Positions 1 through 9,935 of a DNA stretch of 32,500 nucleotides are shown piece after piece; positions within the stretch are counted from its first letter, which is position 1; each line of letters begins with the position of its first letter. The stretch lies in NCBI GenBank assembly GCA_009746045.1, contig RPFO01000412.1:705162-737661 (forward strand), read 5' to 3'. Below the pieces are notes generated by a model, which was given only the letters and a program-made list of their open reading frames with translations, did no database searches and was not told the origin of the DNA. The position numbers and the translations under genes were made by a program. The DNA comes from Mesostigma viride. Taxonomy: Eukaryota; Streptophyta; Mesostigmatophyceae; Mesostigmatales; Mesostigmataceae.

Positions 1-536
1 TGGCCAGCATGTCCGTGATGTCAAAGAAGGTTTGGCATATGCTTAGAGAAAGTTTACCGCAAGGGGTGGGCCATGTTCAAGCCGGGCAACCTCAGCAACC
101 ATGCAACCCTATATTGCATTACCTGCACCATCTGTGACACCGTTAATCACGCGTATATATAGAGGCAGCCACAGCAGGGTATGGCCTTGTTATACGCTGC
201 CCCGCCATCCCAAGGCCTCGTAGGGTCCCCTAGCGCTTGTAAGATGCTCAAGGGACCGTGTGGATAGCATGGTCATGCGTTGACAATAATTGGTCCTAAT
301 GGTCCTAAAACCCACATTTTGGCCAAATTCGCGCTTTGAGGTCTGGCAGGTGGCAGGGCCCATTCATGCACTAAATGTAATTATTTGACCCCAGGTTTTT
401 GATAGAAACTAAAAAAGTGTGTTATCTGTCATGGGCACGAATGCCAGGGTCAAATTTTAATGTTTGCATATATATTTTTTAATTCCACTTGGTCCTAAAC
501 TTAGGACTTTTACTGGGAAGATGGACACAACAACAC
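1..536. other. Intergenic DNA without a recognisable gene
   Basis: I see no coding frame with recognisable protein character on either strand. The only structure is a loose inverted repeat: ATTTGACCCCAGG near 383-395 faces CCAGGGTCAAAT near 445-456. There is also a 7-bp stem, GTCCTAA/TTAGGAC, around 492-507. Neither is enough to call a mobile element. Confidence 0.5.
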
Positions 537-538
537 CA

Positions 539-731
539 AAAAACAAAAACAAAAACAAAAACAAAAACAAAAACAAAAACAAAAACAAAAACAAAAACAA
601 AAACAAAAACAAAAACAAAAACAAAAACAAAAACAAAAACAAAAACAAAAACAAAAACAAAAACAAAAACAAAAACAAAAACAAAAACAAAAACAAAAAC
701 AAAAACAAAAACAAAAACAAAAACAAAAACA
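539..731. repeat. (AAAAAC)n hexanucleotide microsatellite, about 32 units
   Basis: About 32 uninterrupted copies of AAAAAC run across the tract and decay into AAC units at the right end. All six reading frames stay open because the unit length is a multiple of three and contains no stop. The Lys-Asn, Lys-Thr, Phe-Val and Cys-Phe repeat ORFs here are therefore artefacts, not genes. Confidence 0.97.
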
Positions 732-831
732 ACAACCAAAACTAAGAAGGAAACTGAGAGGGAACGCATACACACATACACGAAGGTGCTAAAAGAAAAA
801 GTAAGAAGTACACATTACAAAGGGAAAAAGG

Positions 832-985
832 AAAAAGAAAAAGAAAAGAAAATGTAAATAAAAATAATAAGCAATAATAAATAAAGACAAAGTAAAGAGT
901 AAAAAAGAAAAAGAAAAGAAAAGAAAAGAAAATGTAAATAAAAATAATAAGATCAATAATAAATAAAGACAAAGGAGAGAGTAAT
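832..985. repeat. A-rich tandem duplication, unit about 75 bp
   Basis: A purine-rich block (poly A/AAG, then ATGTAAATAAAAATAATAAG, then AATAATAAATAAAGACAAAG) occurs twice head to tail, near 832-900 and 906-985. The second copy has two extra AAAAG units and a 2-nt insertion (AT). This is a local tandem duplication in A-rich DNA next to the (AAAAAC)n tract. Confidence 0.8.
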
Positions 986-1267
986 AAAAGCAAAAATGGA
1001 ATAAAGAAATATGTTTACTTTATAATACTAGTATGTGATCAGCATGCATTTGTTCCTCTTATTACTGAGGCATGCGGCCTTTTGTGGGGGTTGTGGGTGA
1101 ACCCTGGGTATGCCCCTAAAACCCCTCAGGCTCCAGGAGAGGCTGATCCCAAACAGGTGCGATTCCGTAAATGTATATATATTTTTATAAAATGTGCTCC
1201 ATCAGTGCAAGCCTGTCTGTGGGCTCTGGACCATACACACGCGTGACTGCGTCTGTGGGCTCTGGAC
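986..1267. other. Intergenic DNA with a short direct repeat
   Basis: No gene seen. A 17-bp direct repeat, GTCTGTGGGCTCTGGAC, occurs at 1215-1231 and 1251-1267, 36 bp apart. The second copy directly abuts the (TTAA)n tail of the following retroelement. Confidence 0.6.
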
Positions 1268-1336
1268 AATTAATTAATTAATTAATTAATTAATTAATTA
1301 ATTAATTAATTAATTAATTAATTAATTAATTAATTA
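1268..1336. repeat. (TTAA)n microsatellite, 69 bp, LINE tail
   Basis: This is an uninterrupted run of AATT/TTAA units. It sits exactly where the 3' tail of the minus-strand LINE fragment to its right should be. The same tail type appears at three other retroelement ends in the window (near 3217-3236, 10839-10853 and 11777-11792). Confidence 0.95.
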
Positions 1337-1707
1337 CGTGAGCATGAACAGCGTTACGTGAGCATAAGTCCTCAGTACAATCGAGAGCAAGATGGGATGG
1401 GATGCCGGGGAGGGAGGGAGGGAGCTCTAGCTTGAGTATCTAAGACCTTGTCACGGGGTTGTGGGCAACACAGCCCGAATCACTAGCTGTGAATGCCATA
1501 CTTGGTCACATGCGGAGCCCACACGTACTGACTTGGGGGTGGTCTCCTTCATCACAACCTAGCTGCCAACTATCCTTGCGAACCATCTGCCTCCAGATGA
1601 CAGACATGTCAGGGGGCTGCCCGGGCGTGAGCCCATTGCGACGTGGGTTACAGGCATATCCATGCAGTAGCCTATCCCGGAAGGTCAACGGGCATAACGG
1701 GCCAACA
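1268..1707 (-). mobile_element. LINE family-2 3' end, 5'-truncated, with (TTAA)n tail
   Basis: The minus strand of this block aligns by eye, with substitutions and indels, to the insertion at 11777-12250. Shared landmarks include GAGCATAAGTCCTCA, GAATGCCATACTTGGTCACA and CCATCTGCCTCCA on the plus strand. Read on the minus strand both carry a frame ending around GLTPGQPP..SVIWRQMVRKD, then a 3' UTR and the (TTAA)n tail. Only the 3' end of the element is present, as expected when target-primed reverse transcription stops early. The right border near 1707 is set by the start of a plus-strand LINE. Whether the shared frame is protein or 3' UTR is unclear. Confidence 0.65.
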
Positions 1708-1727
1708 CCGCCACCTCCTCCTCCACC

Positions 1728-2437
1728 GCCGACCTCAAGGCCCAGCTCCTCGACATCGACCAGCGCCTCAAGGACACTGCCATCGCCATTGAGCGCATGC
1801 AGAACACCGCAGGCATCACCGCCTGGGCGGTGAAGGACCTTGCCGCCAATAATTAGCCAGCCCCCGCTCAGTGGCCCAACCGGCGATGCCCCTCCCACCC
1901 AGACCTGGGCGGACCTGCTCAAGCACCACGCCACCTCCACCATGCCTAGCTCCACCATCGCGTCGCGGCACAGCTTAAGGAACAAGCCCTCGACCTCCGC
2001 GAGGAGGCCGACCGCACCCAGCGCAGCCACAACGTCATCGTCAAGCACTTCGACCAGCCGGAAGGTGAGACCTCGACGACTCTTCTCACGGCATTTTAGC
2101 GCGACATTCTTGCCCCCATGCACATTACTGGTGAGGCTGCTGCGGATGTCGGCTGTCCGCCCCTCCCCCGCGCGCGGGGTAAGGCTGGCCCGGCACCCGT
2201 GCTCCTCACCTACATGGCGGACAAGCTGTTGTTTCTTAAAAACCGCAAGAAGCTCTCGAGGACTCACTTCACGCTGGACGACGACTTGACCCTGGCCCAG
2301 CAACAACGGCGACGCGAGCTATGGCCGACCTACCGGCCTCCAGATCCGGCAAAGCGCAGGGGGGAAACCGGTATACTGGCGGGGGGACGTCATCCACGTC
2401 GACCACAAGCCTTGGCAGGCACCCCCAGTTTAGGGAA
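1728..2437 (+). pseudogene. LINE ORF1p-like pseudogene
   Basis: ORF1 proteins of L1-type retrotransposons are RNA-binding coiled-coil chaperones; this is a broken copy. Frame one (1728-1856) gives a heptad-like stretch, ADLKAQLLDIDQRLKDTAIA, ending in a stop. A second segment from 1971 gives LDLREEADRTQRSHNVIVKHF, close to the family's R..NvvI..l.E block. It runs through one in-frame TAG (2097-2099) into RKKLSRTHFTLDDDLTLAQQ and RRRELWPTYR, matching the family's 'arkKL.g..i.l.eDLt..q...R..lwp' C-terminal domain. A frameshift near 2335 moves the end, KPVYWRGDVIHVDHKPW, into another frame that stops at 2437. At least three lesions are therefore present. The assignment rests on motif memory; no search was run. 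Confidence 0.65.
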
Positions 2438-2505
2438 TATAATAGCAGTAGTGTAGATTAGTAAGGCTTAGCCTACCACGCGGCCCCAGCGCATGTGCGC
2501 CCATA

Positions 2506-2757
2506 ATGGCCATGGATGATGCATCTGGCCCCGAGGGCATTCCCAAAAGGGTAGGGAAACCTGTCACGAACTACATCCAGATGTTGCTGGACGACCTAGT
2601 GGTCCCAGCCCAGTTTGAGCACCGCATCCACTCTCTCTCCCGTCTTTGGACTGCCATGCAGGACAAGACGCGGTGGAAGAAGATTGTCAAGGCGCACACG
2701 CCCGACCCTGTGGGCAAGCCCCCTCCTCCCAAGCGGAGGAGGCGTTTTGATGAGTAG
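2506..2757 (+). pseudogene. LINE ORF2 C-terminal remnant
   Basis: An 83-residue frame starting at ATG contains GKPVTNYIQMLLDDL, then ...LWTAMQDKTRWKKIV, then a basic PPPPKRRRR end. The arrangement 'G+P...w...l..DL ... a.DR..W+..v' is the usual C-terminal tail of the reverse-transcriptase ORF in many LINEs. Nothing upstream encodes the rest of the polymerase, so this is the 3' stump of ORF2 and not an independent gene. It could alternatively be an unrelated small ORF. Confidence 0.5.
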
Positions 2758-3236
2758 TGTAGTTAGGATTTTCTCGATAGCTTAGTAGAGTTAGGATAGT
2801 TCGATCACGCGGCTTATACTCCACCCCATCCATCATGGAATATGTGCTACATGATCTCCCCACGGAGGCATGTTATAATTTCATTTTAATTTAATGATGC
2901 ATTTAAGAATTTAGCCACACCCTGCCTATAATGGGACCCATGGATGATGCAGAATTAGCTCAGCCCTGCCTATACAGAGAGTCACTCTCTGATGAGAAGC
3001 CATGCCCTAGCTCTTGTATAGCCATGTTGATATTCCCTCCCCATGACAGGCTCCACCTTAGCTGGCCATAGCTTGATAGATCATGGGGGTGCAGGTGCCC
3101 TGGTGCACCTTGAGCAAGTGTCGTTTACATTCCCACCCTTGCAGGAAGTAGCTTAGAATGCCATATGCCCCTTCTCTGGGATATGTGCTACATTTACTCC
3201 CAACGGAGTTATGTTCCTAATTAATTAATTAATTTA
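2758..3236 (+). mobile_element. LINE family-1 3' UTR and (TTAA)n tail
   Basis: This is non-coding DNA after the ORF2 stump. Positions 3088-3236 match 10698-10853 nearly base for base, including GGTGCCCTGGTGCACC and CCCACCCTTGCAGGAAGTAG, and both end in TTCCTAATTAATTAATT. The upstream part (2838-2875) is a diverged copy of the same 3' end. Confidence 0.7.
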
Positions 3237-3533
3237 CCTTGTGTACCATCTGCCTCCATGTTACAGACAAACCAGGAGGCTGCCCGGGTGTGAGCCCGTC
3301 ATGTCTAGTGTAGCACATGTCCATGCCGAGTCTATCACAAAAAGTCCACGGGTGGCGGCCCTGCCCGCGCGCGGCCTGGGGCACGCCAGGTGAGGGCCGG
3401 CATGGCTTCCGTCTTGGGGCTGATTTCGAGCCCAACAGCTAGCCGGCCCGGGCCGGCTCGAGAGCCAGGCAGTCCAACCGCTTGTTGGGCAGAATGACCG
3501 GCTGCTCAATGAGCGTGACGTCGTCGGCATATA
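3237..3533 (-). pseudogene. LINE family-2 reverse-transcriptase fragment (YADD box)
   Basis: Read on the minus strand from 3533, the sequence translates as IYADDVTLIEQ. This is the catalytic C box of a LINE reverse transcriptase (two adjacent Asp that bind the metal ions). It is followed at about the right distance, in another frame, by GLEISPKTEAM, matching the family's 'GLeinp.Kt..m' block. Frameshifts separate these from the shared 3' frame (DRLGMDMCYTR.. then GLTPGQPPGLSV). The fragment is cut on its 5' side exactly at the TTAA where piggyBac-like copy A begins, so that element landed in this LINE. Its 3' side abuts the (TTAA)n at 3217-3236. Confidence 0.65.
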
Positions 3534-3537
3534 TTAA

Positions 3538-3550
3538 CCCGTGTTTTTTT
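3538..3550 (+). repeat. Left terminal inverted repeat of piggyBac-like copy A
   Basis: CCCGTGTTTTTTT sits directly after TTAA and is the exact reverse complement of 5259-5271. Confidence 0.85.
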
Positions 3551-5258
3551 AATTAGAACGCGATATATCGCGTTGTAAGCTTTTTTTAGAACGCGTATAG
3601 CACCTAAGGAAAATTTTTTTTCATGGTCATGTATATACTTTCCTGAAAGCCCATAAATCAAAGGATTTTTTGAGCTACTCAGACCTACAAAATGCTAATT
3701 CATTAGAGAGATACACTGGTTTGAATACAGGGGGGTCTGACCATGACCGCGATTTCTTGACCCTAGGTCACAAGTCATGTGCTTATTCACAAATGGTTCA
3801 TGAAAAAAATCTGGCTTCTTGCACGAGCTATGGGCAACATATGCAGGCTCTGTGAAACAAAACTCAGGCCCATTGGGCCACTGGAGCTATTTTTCATTAG
3901 CATCACAATTACAACGCAGTACAACGCAGTGGGAAAAATGAGAGCCCTTCACAACATGACGCAACGACATGAGCCCCATAAACGGGGCCATAGTGAGCTT
4001 GGAGGGTCAAAACGTTGAAAATAGGTGTTGTATAAGTTATACAGCATCAAACATGCATCAAACATCATGACTGGATGACCTAATATGACTGAATCAGGCA
4101 GCCATAGCCAAAGCATCATCCACTCTCACAACGTGTTGAGCACATGCCTCGTGGGAACGGAGGTGCTGGGTTTTCATTCCATAACGCGTGCAATACTGAA
4201 AGAAAGAGGCACGTGTAATGCAAGGCTTGGATAGGTTGAGTGATCCATGAGCTTACATGCAGGCAAAGATGACGCTGGAATGCATGCTAGCAAATGGTGG
4301 CAAGATGCTAACAACACATGATTATACACCATGATTATGGGCACCTAGCTGGTCTTCTTGCACAATCAACGCAGTATAAACCATCAACATCCAATCCTCA
4401 CGATATATGCACGGCTTGACGACGTATACAGCACCTAAATACTGCACAACTGCAACCTGCTATGGCTGACATGCAAGCAACGTCGAGTAGGATGGCGGTC
4501 TTAGAGAGGCTGGGCAGAGGTCGGTAGAAATAAGTGGAAAACTGGCAGAAACTAGGTAGAAACACGATATACTTACGCCTGCAAGCACTATTGAGCCGGT
4601 GGCAGAGGCCATTTCCAGGAAAATACAGCATACCGTAGCAATAGCCACGGTCACGCCTTACGCTATTTGCAGGCACCATCATGCCCGGCGCTACCCAATA
4701 AAAGTCTGCACAATTCTCGGTTTAGCCGAGAGTCCGGACGTTCGGAATGAATAAACATCATGGAAGTCGAAACACCATGGAAATACCAAGCATGGTGCCG
4801 CAGCAGACCCGAGTCTTGACGTAATAATATGTATGCCGGTTTCCAGGGTTTCCGCATGAAAGTTGGGTGAGAAACTGGAAAAAACTACGTTTCCTTTGCC
4901 CCAGTACCTCAACAAACTCGTAGAAACCTAATTATCAACCTTTGAACGCATCATCATGGTCGTGCCACCCAACAGCCACTGAAATTCGCGCGAAAACTGG
5001 CGAGATCTACCTGCCGCCATCGCCGTCGTCTTCACCTTCGTCCCGCGAAAATGCCTGATTTCAGTGGTACATATTTGTTTGCAGCTGTCACAGAAAAAAT
5101 ACCAAAAATACCAGGATTTTTTCTTGAATTCTATGAGATGTTTCTGACCTATCTTGAAAGTTTCAGACCAAAAATCGCATGTTTAATAGGTTTGCCACGT
5201 GTCAGATTACAACGCGATACATCGCGTTCTAACCCTACAACGCGATGTATCGCGTTGT

Positions 5259-5271
5259 AAAAAAACACGGG
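5259..5271 (-). repeat. Right terminal inverted repeat of piggyBac-like copy A
   Basis: AAAAAAACACGGG sits directly before TTAA and is the exact reverse complement of 3538-3550. Confidence 0.85.
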
Positions 5272-5287
5272 TTAAAATGAGCTCAGC

Positions 5288-6180
5288 GAGTAAATTCTGC
5301 TTGTCCACTTTTGGTGGTAAGCAGTGCGCCATTTCGTTTATTGTCACGGGGGGAACAAATTGCTTGTCGCACGCGCATTTTCAACCGTCTAGATCTCGGC
5401 CCGCCGTTTCGAGCCGTAGGATGTCACTTTTAAAGTTCGAAACGTTTCCTTGAAACGTTTAGCCTTTCCTTTTTTGAGTACCGGTGGTACTTATCGGGGC
5501 AATGTGACGTGGACCAACTAACAAGGGCCCGGGGAGTTACGAAACCGGAATACCTAAATCCTGTCAGAAGACGTCCCTGGATTCATGTAGACGGATGGCT
5601 GCAACGGGATTCTAGCCTCGCATTCACTTAATTGCCGTACACCCCTAATAGATTCCAAACTTCCGCACCAGCAAATCTGCCCAAATCTGATTCCTTCTCT
5701 GGTGATGACGGATGGACCGGATAGATGCCCAGCTTCGTGGAATCGCAAACTACAGGTTGATACACAACTGTGGGTTATTCAGGAAGATCCTGGATCCCTG
5801 GGTCATGAATCCTCCATCGCAGCGGCAGGCCCAGGGCGGCGAAGCGTTGAGGACCCGCGACGAGATGCCAGGGTGCAGGCTAAGGTCAAGATTGCGTAAC
5901 CGTCATTAAGATCTGAAATCTACGGCTGTCGCGCCCCAAGAACCTGGGATTCACTACGCCCCAACCACCGTGGCACTAAACACTACGTTTCCATGTTTCG
6001 GAGCTCCAAACCCGAGTAGATCCAGGGTAGATCCGATTCTTTGAGTGGCGACTTTGTGTTAGTGCGAATTCTAAGACTTACAGAGAAGATTCTATCTCTT
6101 AGATCACCGAAATCTGTCAAATATCCTTAGATTCCGGTCCGTGGGCTAAAAAAGTGGACAAGCCGCTTTACTCACTGGAC
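5288..6180. mobile_element. Fold-back element, short unit (internally deleted)
   Basis: The unit begins AGTAAATTCTGCTTGTCCACTTTT and ends AAAAGTGGACAAG..GCTTTACTCACT, so the ends are inverted repeats of each other (core CTTGTCCACTTTT). Its left 185 bp matches 6301-6484, and positions 5473-6180 match 7177-7884 nearly base for base. The neighbouring long unit has about 690 bp more between these two blocks, so this copy looks like an internal deletion derivative with the junction near 5470. No protein is encoded. The superfamily is not clear because no convincing target duplication is visible. Confidence 0.65.
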
Positions 6181-6325
6181 CCTCGTGCGGAAAGCAATTT
6201 GTCGCCACTCGGTCTGCTTTTCGCACCACTCGGGCCGCCGGCCCTCGTGGGCGAAAAGCAGCCCGCGTGGCGACAAATTGCTTTCCGCACTCGGGTCCAG
6301 TGAGTAAAGCTCTACTTGTCCACTT
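6152..6325. repeat. Palindrome P1 between the two fold-back units
   Basis: Two arms of about 60 bp, starting AAGTGGACAAG and ending CTTGTCCACTT, surround a GC-rich centre. Each arm contains GGAAAGCAATTTGTCGCCAC or its complement. The DNA can fold into one long cruciform or hairpin. The central 51 bp (6201-6251) recurs in reversed orientation inside P2. Confidence 0.85.
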
Positions 6326-7884
6326 TTGGCGGTAAGCAGTGCGCCATTTCGTTTATTGTCACGGGGGGAACAAATTGCTTGTCGCACGCGCATTTTCAAC
6401 CGTCTAGATCTCGGCCCGCCGTTTCGAGCCGTAGGATGTCACTTTTAAAGTTCGAAACGTTTCCTTGAAACGTTTAGCCTTTCCTTGAAGTGTTTATCCT
6501 CGGCGCGCGCCATTTATCAGCCGTGGATGAGATTTGCCACCGTCCGATTTCGACTCCAGAAACCCAGTACGAGGCCATGGCAAGCGGAGGAGGTTTAAGC
6601 GGCGCGGAGAGGTGAGGGAGGTGGGTGGGCGAGCGTAGCGTGGGGGGGGGGGGGGACGTCGACGGGTTCAGCGGGCGCTCTGTTTTGGCGCTTTTTATGA
6701 GGCGTTTTTTTTTTTTCCCTCTTGGGCTTCAGGTATTTTTTTTACGTCTGGGCGTCGCCTTTTTTTTTTTGTGGGCGTTTCTGACCGTTGGATCGGCGCT
6801 AAGCAACCCAGCTTTTTGGGAGCGCTGGTGGAATCTTCTGTCCGCCAGCATCCACGACGGATCTATTGTTGTGGTGGTGGTGTTCCCACACGGGAGCGGG
6901 AACGATTCCCTCTGGTTAACGGCGGAATCTTCCGTTACAACACTTGGCTTCATACACTTGAATGTACCCGGGGATTTAGGGCACCGGCTACAGTCAGTCA
7001 GCTGTATGGGCGCGGGAGCGGGAGCGGGATACGGAAAGATTCCACCAGGTTCTTGTCAACCGCAGAATCTTTCGTATCGGGACTTACTATGCGTCCGGGG
7101 ACTCCCTGGGATTCGCCGCTCATGGGCCGCGCAGAATCTATAGTGGCCGGGGGCCGTATATACATGGAGCCGCAGATTTGAGTACCGGTGGTACTTATCG
7201 GGGCAATGTGACGTGGACCAACTAACAAGGGCCCGGGGAGTTACGAAACCGGAATACCTAAATCCTGTCAGAAGACGTCCCTGGATTCATGTAGACGGAT
7301 GGCTGCAACGGGATTCTAGCCTCGCATTCACTTAATTGCCGTACACCCCTAATAGATTCCAAACTTCCGCACCAGCAAATCTGCCCAAATCTGATTCCTT
7401 CTCTGGTGATGACGGATGGACCGGATAGATGCCCAGCTTCGTGGAATCGCAAACTACAGGTTGATACACAACTGTGCCAGGGTTATTCAGGAAGATCCTG
7501 GATCCCTGGGTCATGAATCCTCCATCGCAGCGGCAGGCCCAGGGCGGCGAAGCGTTGAGGACCCGCGACGAGATGCCAGGGTGCAGGCTAAGGTCAAGAT
7601 TGCGTAACCGTCATTAAGATCTGAAATCTACGGCTGTCGCGCCCCAAGAACCTGGGATTCACTACGCCCCAACCACCTGGCACTAAACACTACGTTTCCA
7701 TGTTTCGGAGCTCCAAACCCGAGTAGATCCAGGGTAGATCCGATTCTTTGAGTGGCGACTTTGTGTTAGTGCGAATTCTAAGACTTACAGAGAAGATTCT
7801 ATCTCTTAGATCACCGAAATCTGTCAAATATCCTTAGATTCCGGTCCGTGGGCTAAAAAAGTGGACAAGCCGCTTTACTCACTG
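6299..7884. mobile_element. Fold-back element, long unit
   Basis: This has the same termini as the short unit, with the left end GAGTAAAGCTCTACTTGTCCACTTTT and its inverted counterpart near 7857-7882. The 690-bp interior absent from the short unit (about 6485-7176) contains a G homopolymer (6641-6654) and T runs, and no frame I recognise. Identity with the short unit across 7177-7884 is very high. The differences I see are a 4-nt CCAG insertion near 7475 and a missing G near 7677, so the duplication is recent. Confidence 0.6.
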
Positions 7885-8017
7885 GACCCTCGTGCGGAAA
7901 GCAATTTGTCGCCACTCGGGTCCCACGAGGGCCGGCGGCCCGAGTGGTGCGAAAAGCAGACCGAGTGGCGACAAATTGCTTTCCGCACTCGGGTCCAGTG
8001 AGTAAAGCTCTACTTGT
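7859..8017. repeat. Palindrome P2 at the end of the long fold-back unit
   Basis: This has the same arms as P1 in the same order, but the central 51 bp (7922-7972) is the exact reverse complement of 6201-6251. The right arm ends at CTTGT (8013-8017), where similarity to P1 stops and the decayed LINE region begins. Confidence 0.85.
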
Positions 8018-8149
8018 TAGTCGGGCCCCCTTCCCCGGGCTCGTTCTGAATCTCGAGCCCAGGCCGGCCGGCACGGCCAGCAATGCTAGTCTAGCAAAGT
8101 GGGCACGTGCTTGGGCGCACAACATAATCCACTACAATAATGACAGGTC
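8018..8149. other. Unassigned stretch between P2 and LINE relic
   Basis: GC-rich DNA with no recognisable gene. It may be a further-decayed part of the LINE on its right, but I see no motif. Confidence 0.4.
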
Positions 8150-9935
8150 GCAGCCCGGCTGCCGGCCACTGACTGAGACGCCTGTTGTCTGCATTGGACA
8201 TGGCGGCCGGTATTCGGCCGTGTAGAGTGCGGCGCACTGAGGTGGTCGACCCCTCATACAGCGAGCGGATATGACAGCAACCGGGCCGGGGGTGGGGACA
8301 CGAGCGCGGGCAAGAACGGCCCAATTAAGAGCGTCCCAGAGAACAGAGTCGAATGCCTTGATAAAGTCGTCAAAAATTAAGATGGCGGGAAACTCACCAG
8401 GCTGCTGCCATGAGTGCGATCTCCTCTATGATCGAGGCTGCGTGCGACGAAGATGGCCATGAGGCGGTGTTGCGGCCAGGCCGGACCCCCAGTTGGCTTT
8501 CCCCCACCAAGTGACGGTCGAGAGCAGAACGAAGGCGGTTGAGGATCATGCACATGAACAACTTGAGATCGAGCGGCGCTCTCAGTGGATGCGGACTCCT
8601 CGGTAGTAATTGGCGGGGTCATCAGGTGAGCCTTTATTTTTGTAGCCGCATCACCCGGAAGCTGTGTTGCCATTCAGGGATTAGCGGGGCATCAGCCATG
8701 CAGCAGAAGCCGGTTGCAGACGTCGAGCAGAAACTGCGTGAGCGCCGCCTGCAGTTTAACCAGCGATGCGGGGAGCTGGTCGGGACCAACGGCAGGCGGC
8801 GGTGCGTTTAACTCGATCTCCGTGAACGGCGCGGCAGCTTGTCAGGGTCGGCCAGGGTCTCCGAAAGAGGGGGGTACGTGAAGTCCGACCCGGCAGCGGG
8901 TGGCGTGGGCGGCCGGCTGGGACACCTGACGCCGGCGCCGCACGGGCGGCCGCAAACGCCGGCTAAGCGGCGGGGGGCGCTGGGGGCGGGCACCAAGCAG
9001 CCGAGACTGGGAGGAGTGGCCACTGAAGATCCAGCTGCTGTTGCGGCGAACCCGGCAGCGTCCGGCGCGCTGGTTGTGCGCCACCGGCGGGTCGCTGGGC
9101 GTGGCGCAGGCGAACCCAACAAGCATACTTGCCGCCCGTGTTGGTCGTCGAGCGAGGTGGGCAAAGTACTCGCGGATGTGAGGGTCCTCCCGTTCGGCGG
9201 TCGCCTGCCGGATGGTCGAGTCCTTGCATTGGGTATTCCGCCTTGAGGGAGGCGTAGCGGGCGGGGTCGCGGTTGTCACGCAGGGCTTGCCTGGCCTGGA
9301 TGACGGCAGGGAGCGGCCGATGCAGGCTGGTGTACCGGGGCGTGCGCGGGGGGGACAGTAGGGTCCCAGCTGCATGCGGGCAGCTTGCCAGCGAGGTGCC
9401 GGAGGGCGGCGGCTGGGCCGGCGGCTGTCAGCTGGGCGTGGCAGCCTGGGAGGTCCAGCGCGTCGACGAACGCCTTCGCGGCGAGCTTATATGGGCGAGC
9501 TTATCGGGGAAGCCCTCCAGAGCTTCGTTAGATTCAGTCTCCGATCGAAGCAACTGTAGTTAGCGCAAATCAGGTGGGGCCACTCGTCTACGGGAGTGCG
9601 AGGGGAAACACAGGCGGATGCGGGCGGTTACAAGGCGGTGATCTGAACGCACCAGAGGGCGGTCTCGTGTAAGCGGGCAGCTAGTAGAGATCCTTGGTGG
9701 CGCTTGCGGACTACAACATAGTCAAGGCAGCGTTGCACAGCGCCGGTAGGCGAGATGTACGTGCGTGACCAAATCAGCATGACCATGTGGGAAGCAAGTA
9801 TTGGCAGCCACCAAATCACATGACGAAAGCAAATCAGCACAAAGGCGAGTGTTGTCATTGGGATGGATCCGTACCAGCTGGGGCGTGCTGACATCCGCCG
9901 GTACCGGGTGGAAGCGTGCCGGGCTCTGGACCATG
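8150..9935 (-). pseudogene. Decayed LINE ORF2: endonuclease plus reverse transcriptase
   Basis: On the minus strand the parts occur in the order expected for an apurinic-endonuclease-type LINE polyprotein. First, 9934-9600 gives NDNTRLCADLL..DLVAANTCF, then in another frame QRCLDYVVVRKRHQGSL, then SDHRLVTARIRL. The 'NT.f ... DyV ... SDH.LV' pattern is the C-terminal half of the endonuclease fold. A GC-rich linker follows (9500-8800). From 8570 comes RSALDRHLVGESQLGVRPGR (finger block), then from about 8376, in a shifted frame, LIFDDFIKAFDSVLWDALNW (palm block A with catalytic Asp). Several frameshifts and stops break it. The 5' end and everything after palm block B are missing. It is a dead copy. 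Confidence 0.75.

Larger units (their letters stand above)
1708..3236 (+). mobile_element. L1-like LINE family 1, internally deleted and decayed
   Basis: On the plus strand this region carries, in order, a broken ORF1, the last ~80 codons of an ORF2-like frame, a 3' UTR and a (TTAA)n tail. The final 150 bp (3088-3236) recur almost unchanged at 10698-10853, which confirms them as the 3' end of a mobile element. The apurinic-type endonuclease and reverse transcriptase expected between ORF1 and the ORF2 end are missing, so most of the element has been deleted. A second 3'-end-like stretch (2838-2875 resembles 3178-3214) suggests two 3' ends in tandem. Confidence 0.7.
3538..5271. mobile_element. 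piggyBac-like non-autonomous element, copy A (1,734 bp)
   Basis: The ends are perfect inverted repeats, CCCGTGTTTTTTT at the left and AAAAAAACACGGG at the right, flanked on both sides by TTAA (3534-3537 and 5272-5275). TTAA target duplication and CCC...GGG termini are the hallmark of the piggyBac superfamily. Just inside the ends lie palindromes of the form AACGCGATatATCGCGTT: one on the left (from 3558) and two in tandem on the right (about 5209-5257). These are plausible transposase-binding sites. No transposase-length frame exists, so the element must have been moved in trans. An inverted copy lies at 10164-12554. Confidence 0.85.

Noticed and set aside
457-857. Lys-Asn, Phe-Leu, Phe-Val and Cys-Phe repeat ORFs
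   Set aside because: Produced entirely by (AAAAAC)n.
4398-4682. 94-residue ORF inside piggyBac-like copy A, repeated in copy B
   Set aside because: No family resemblance, no catalytic residues, and the two copies are too similar for conservation to be informative.
5473-7905. LTR retrotransposon, because 5473-6201 and 7177-7905 are direct repeats
   Set aside because: The interior is under 1 kb with no gag or pol, there is no TG..CA end or primer-binding site, and the true termini are inverted repeats.
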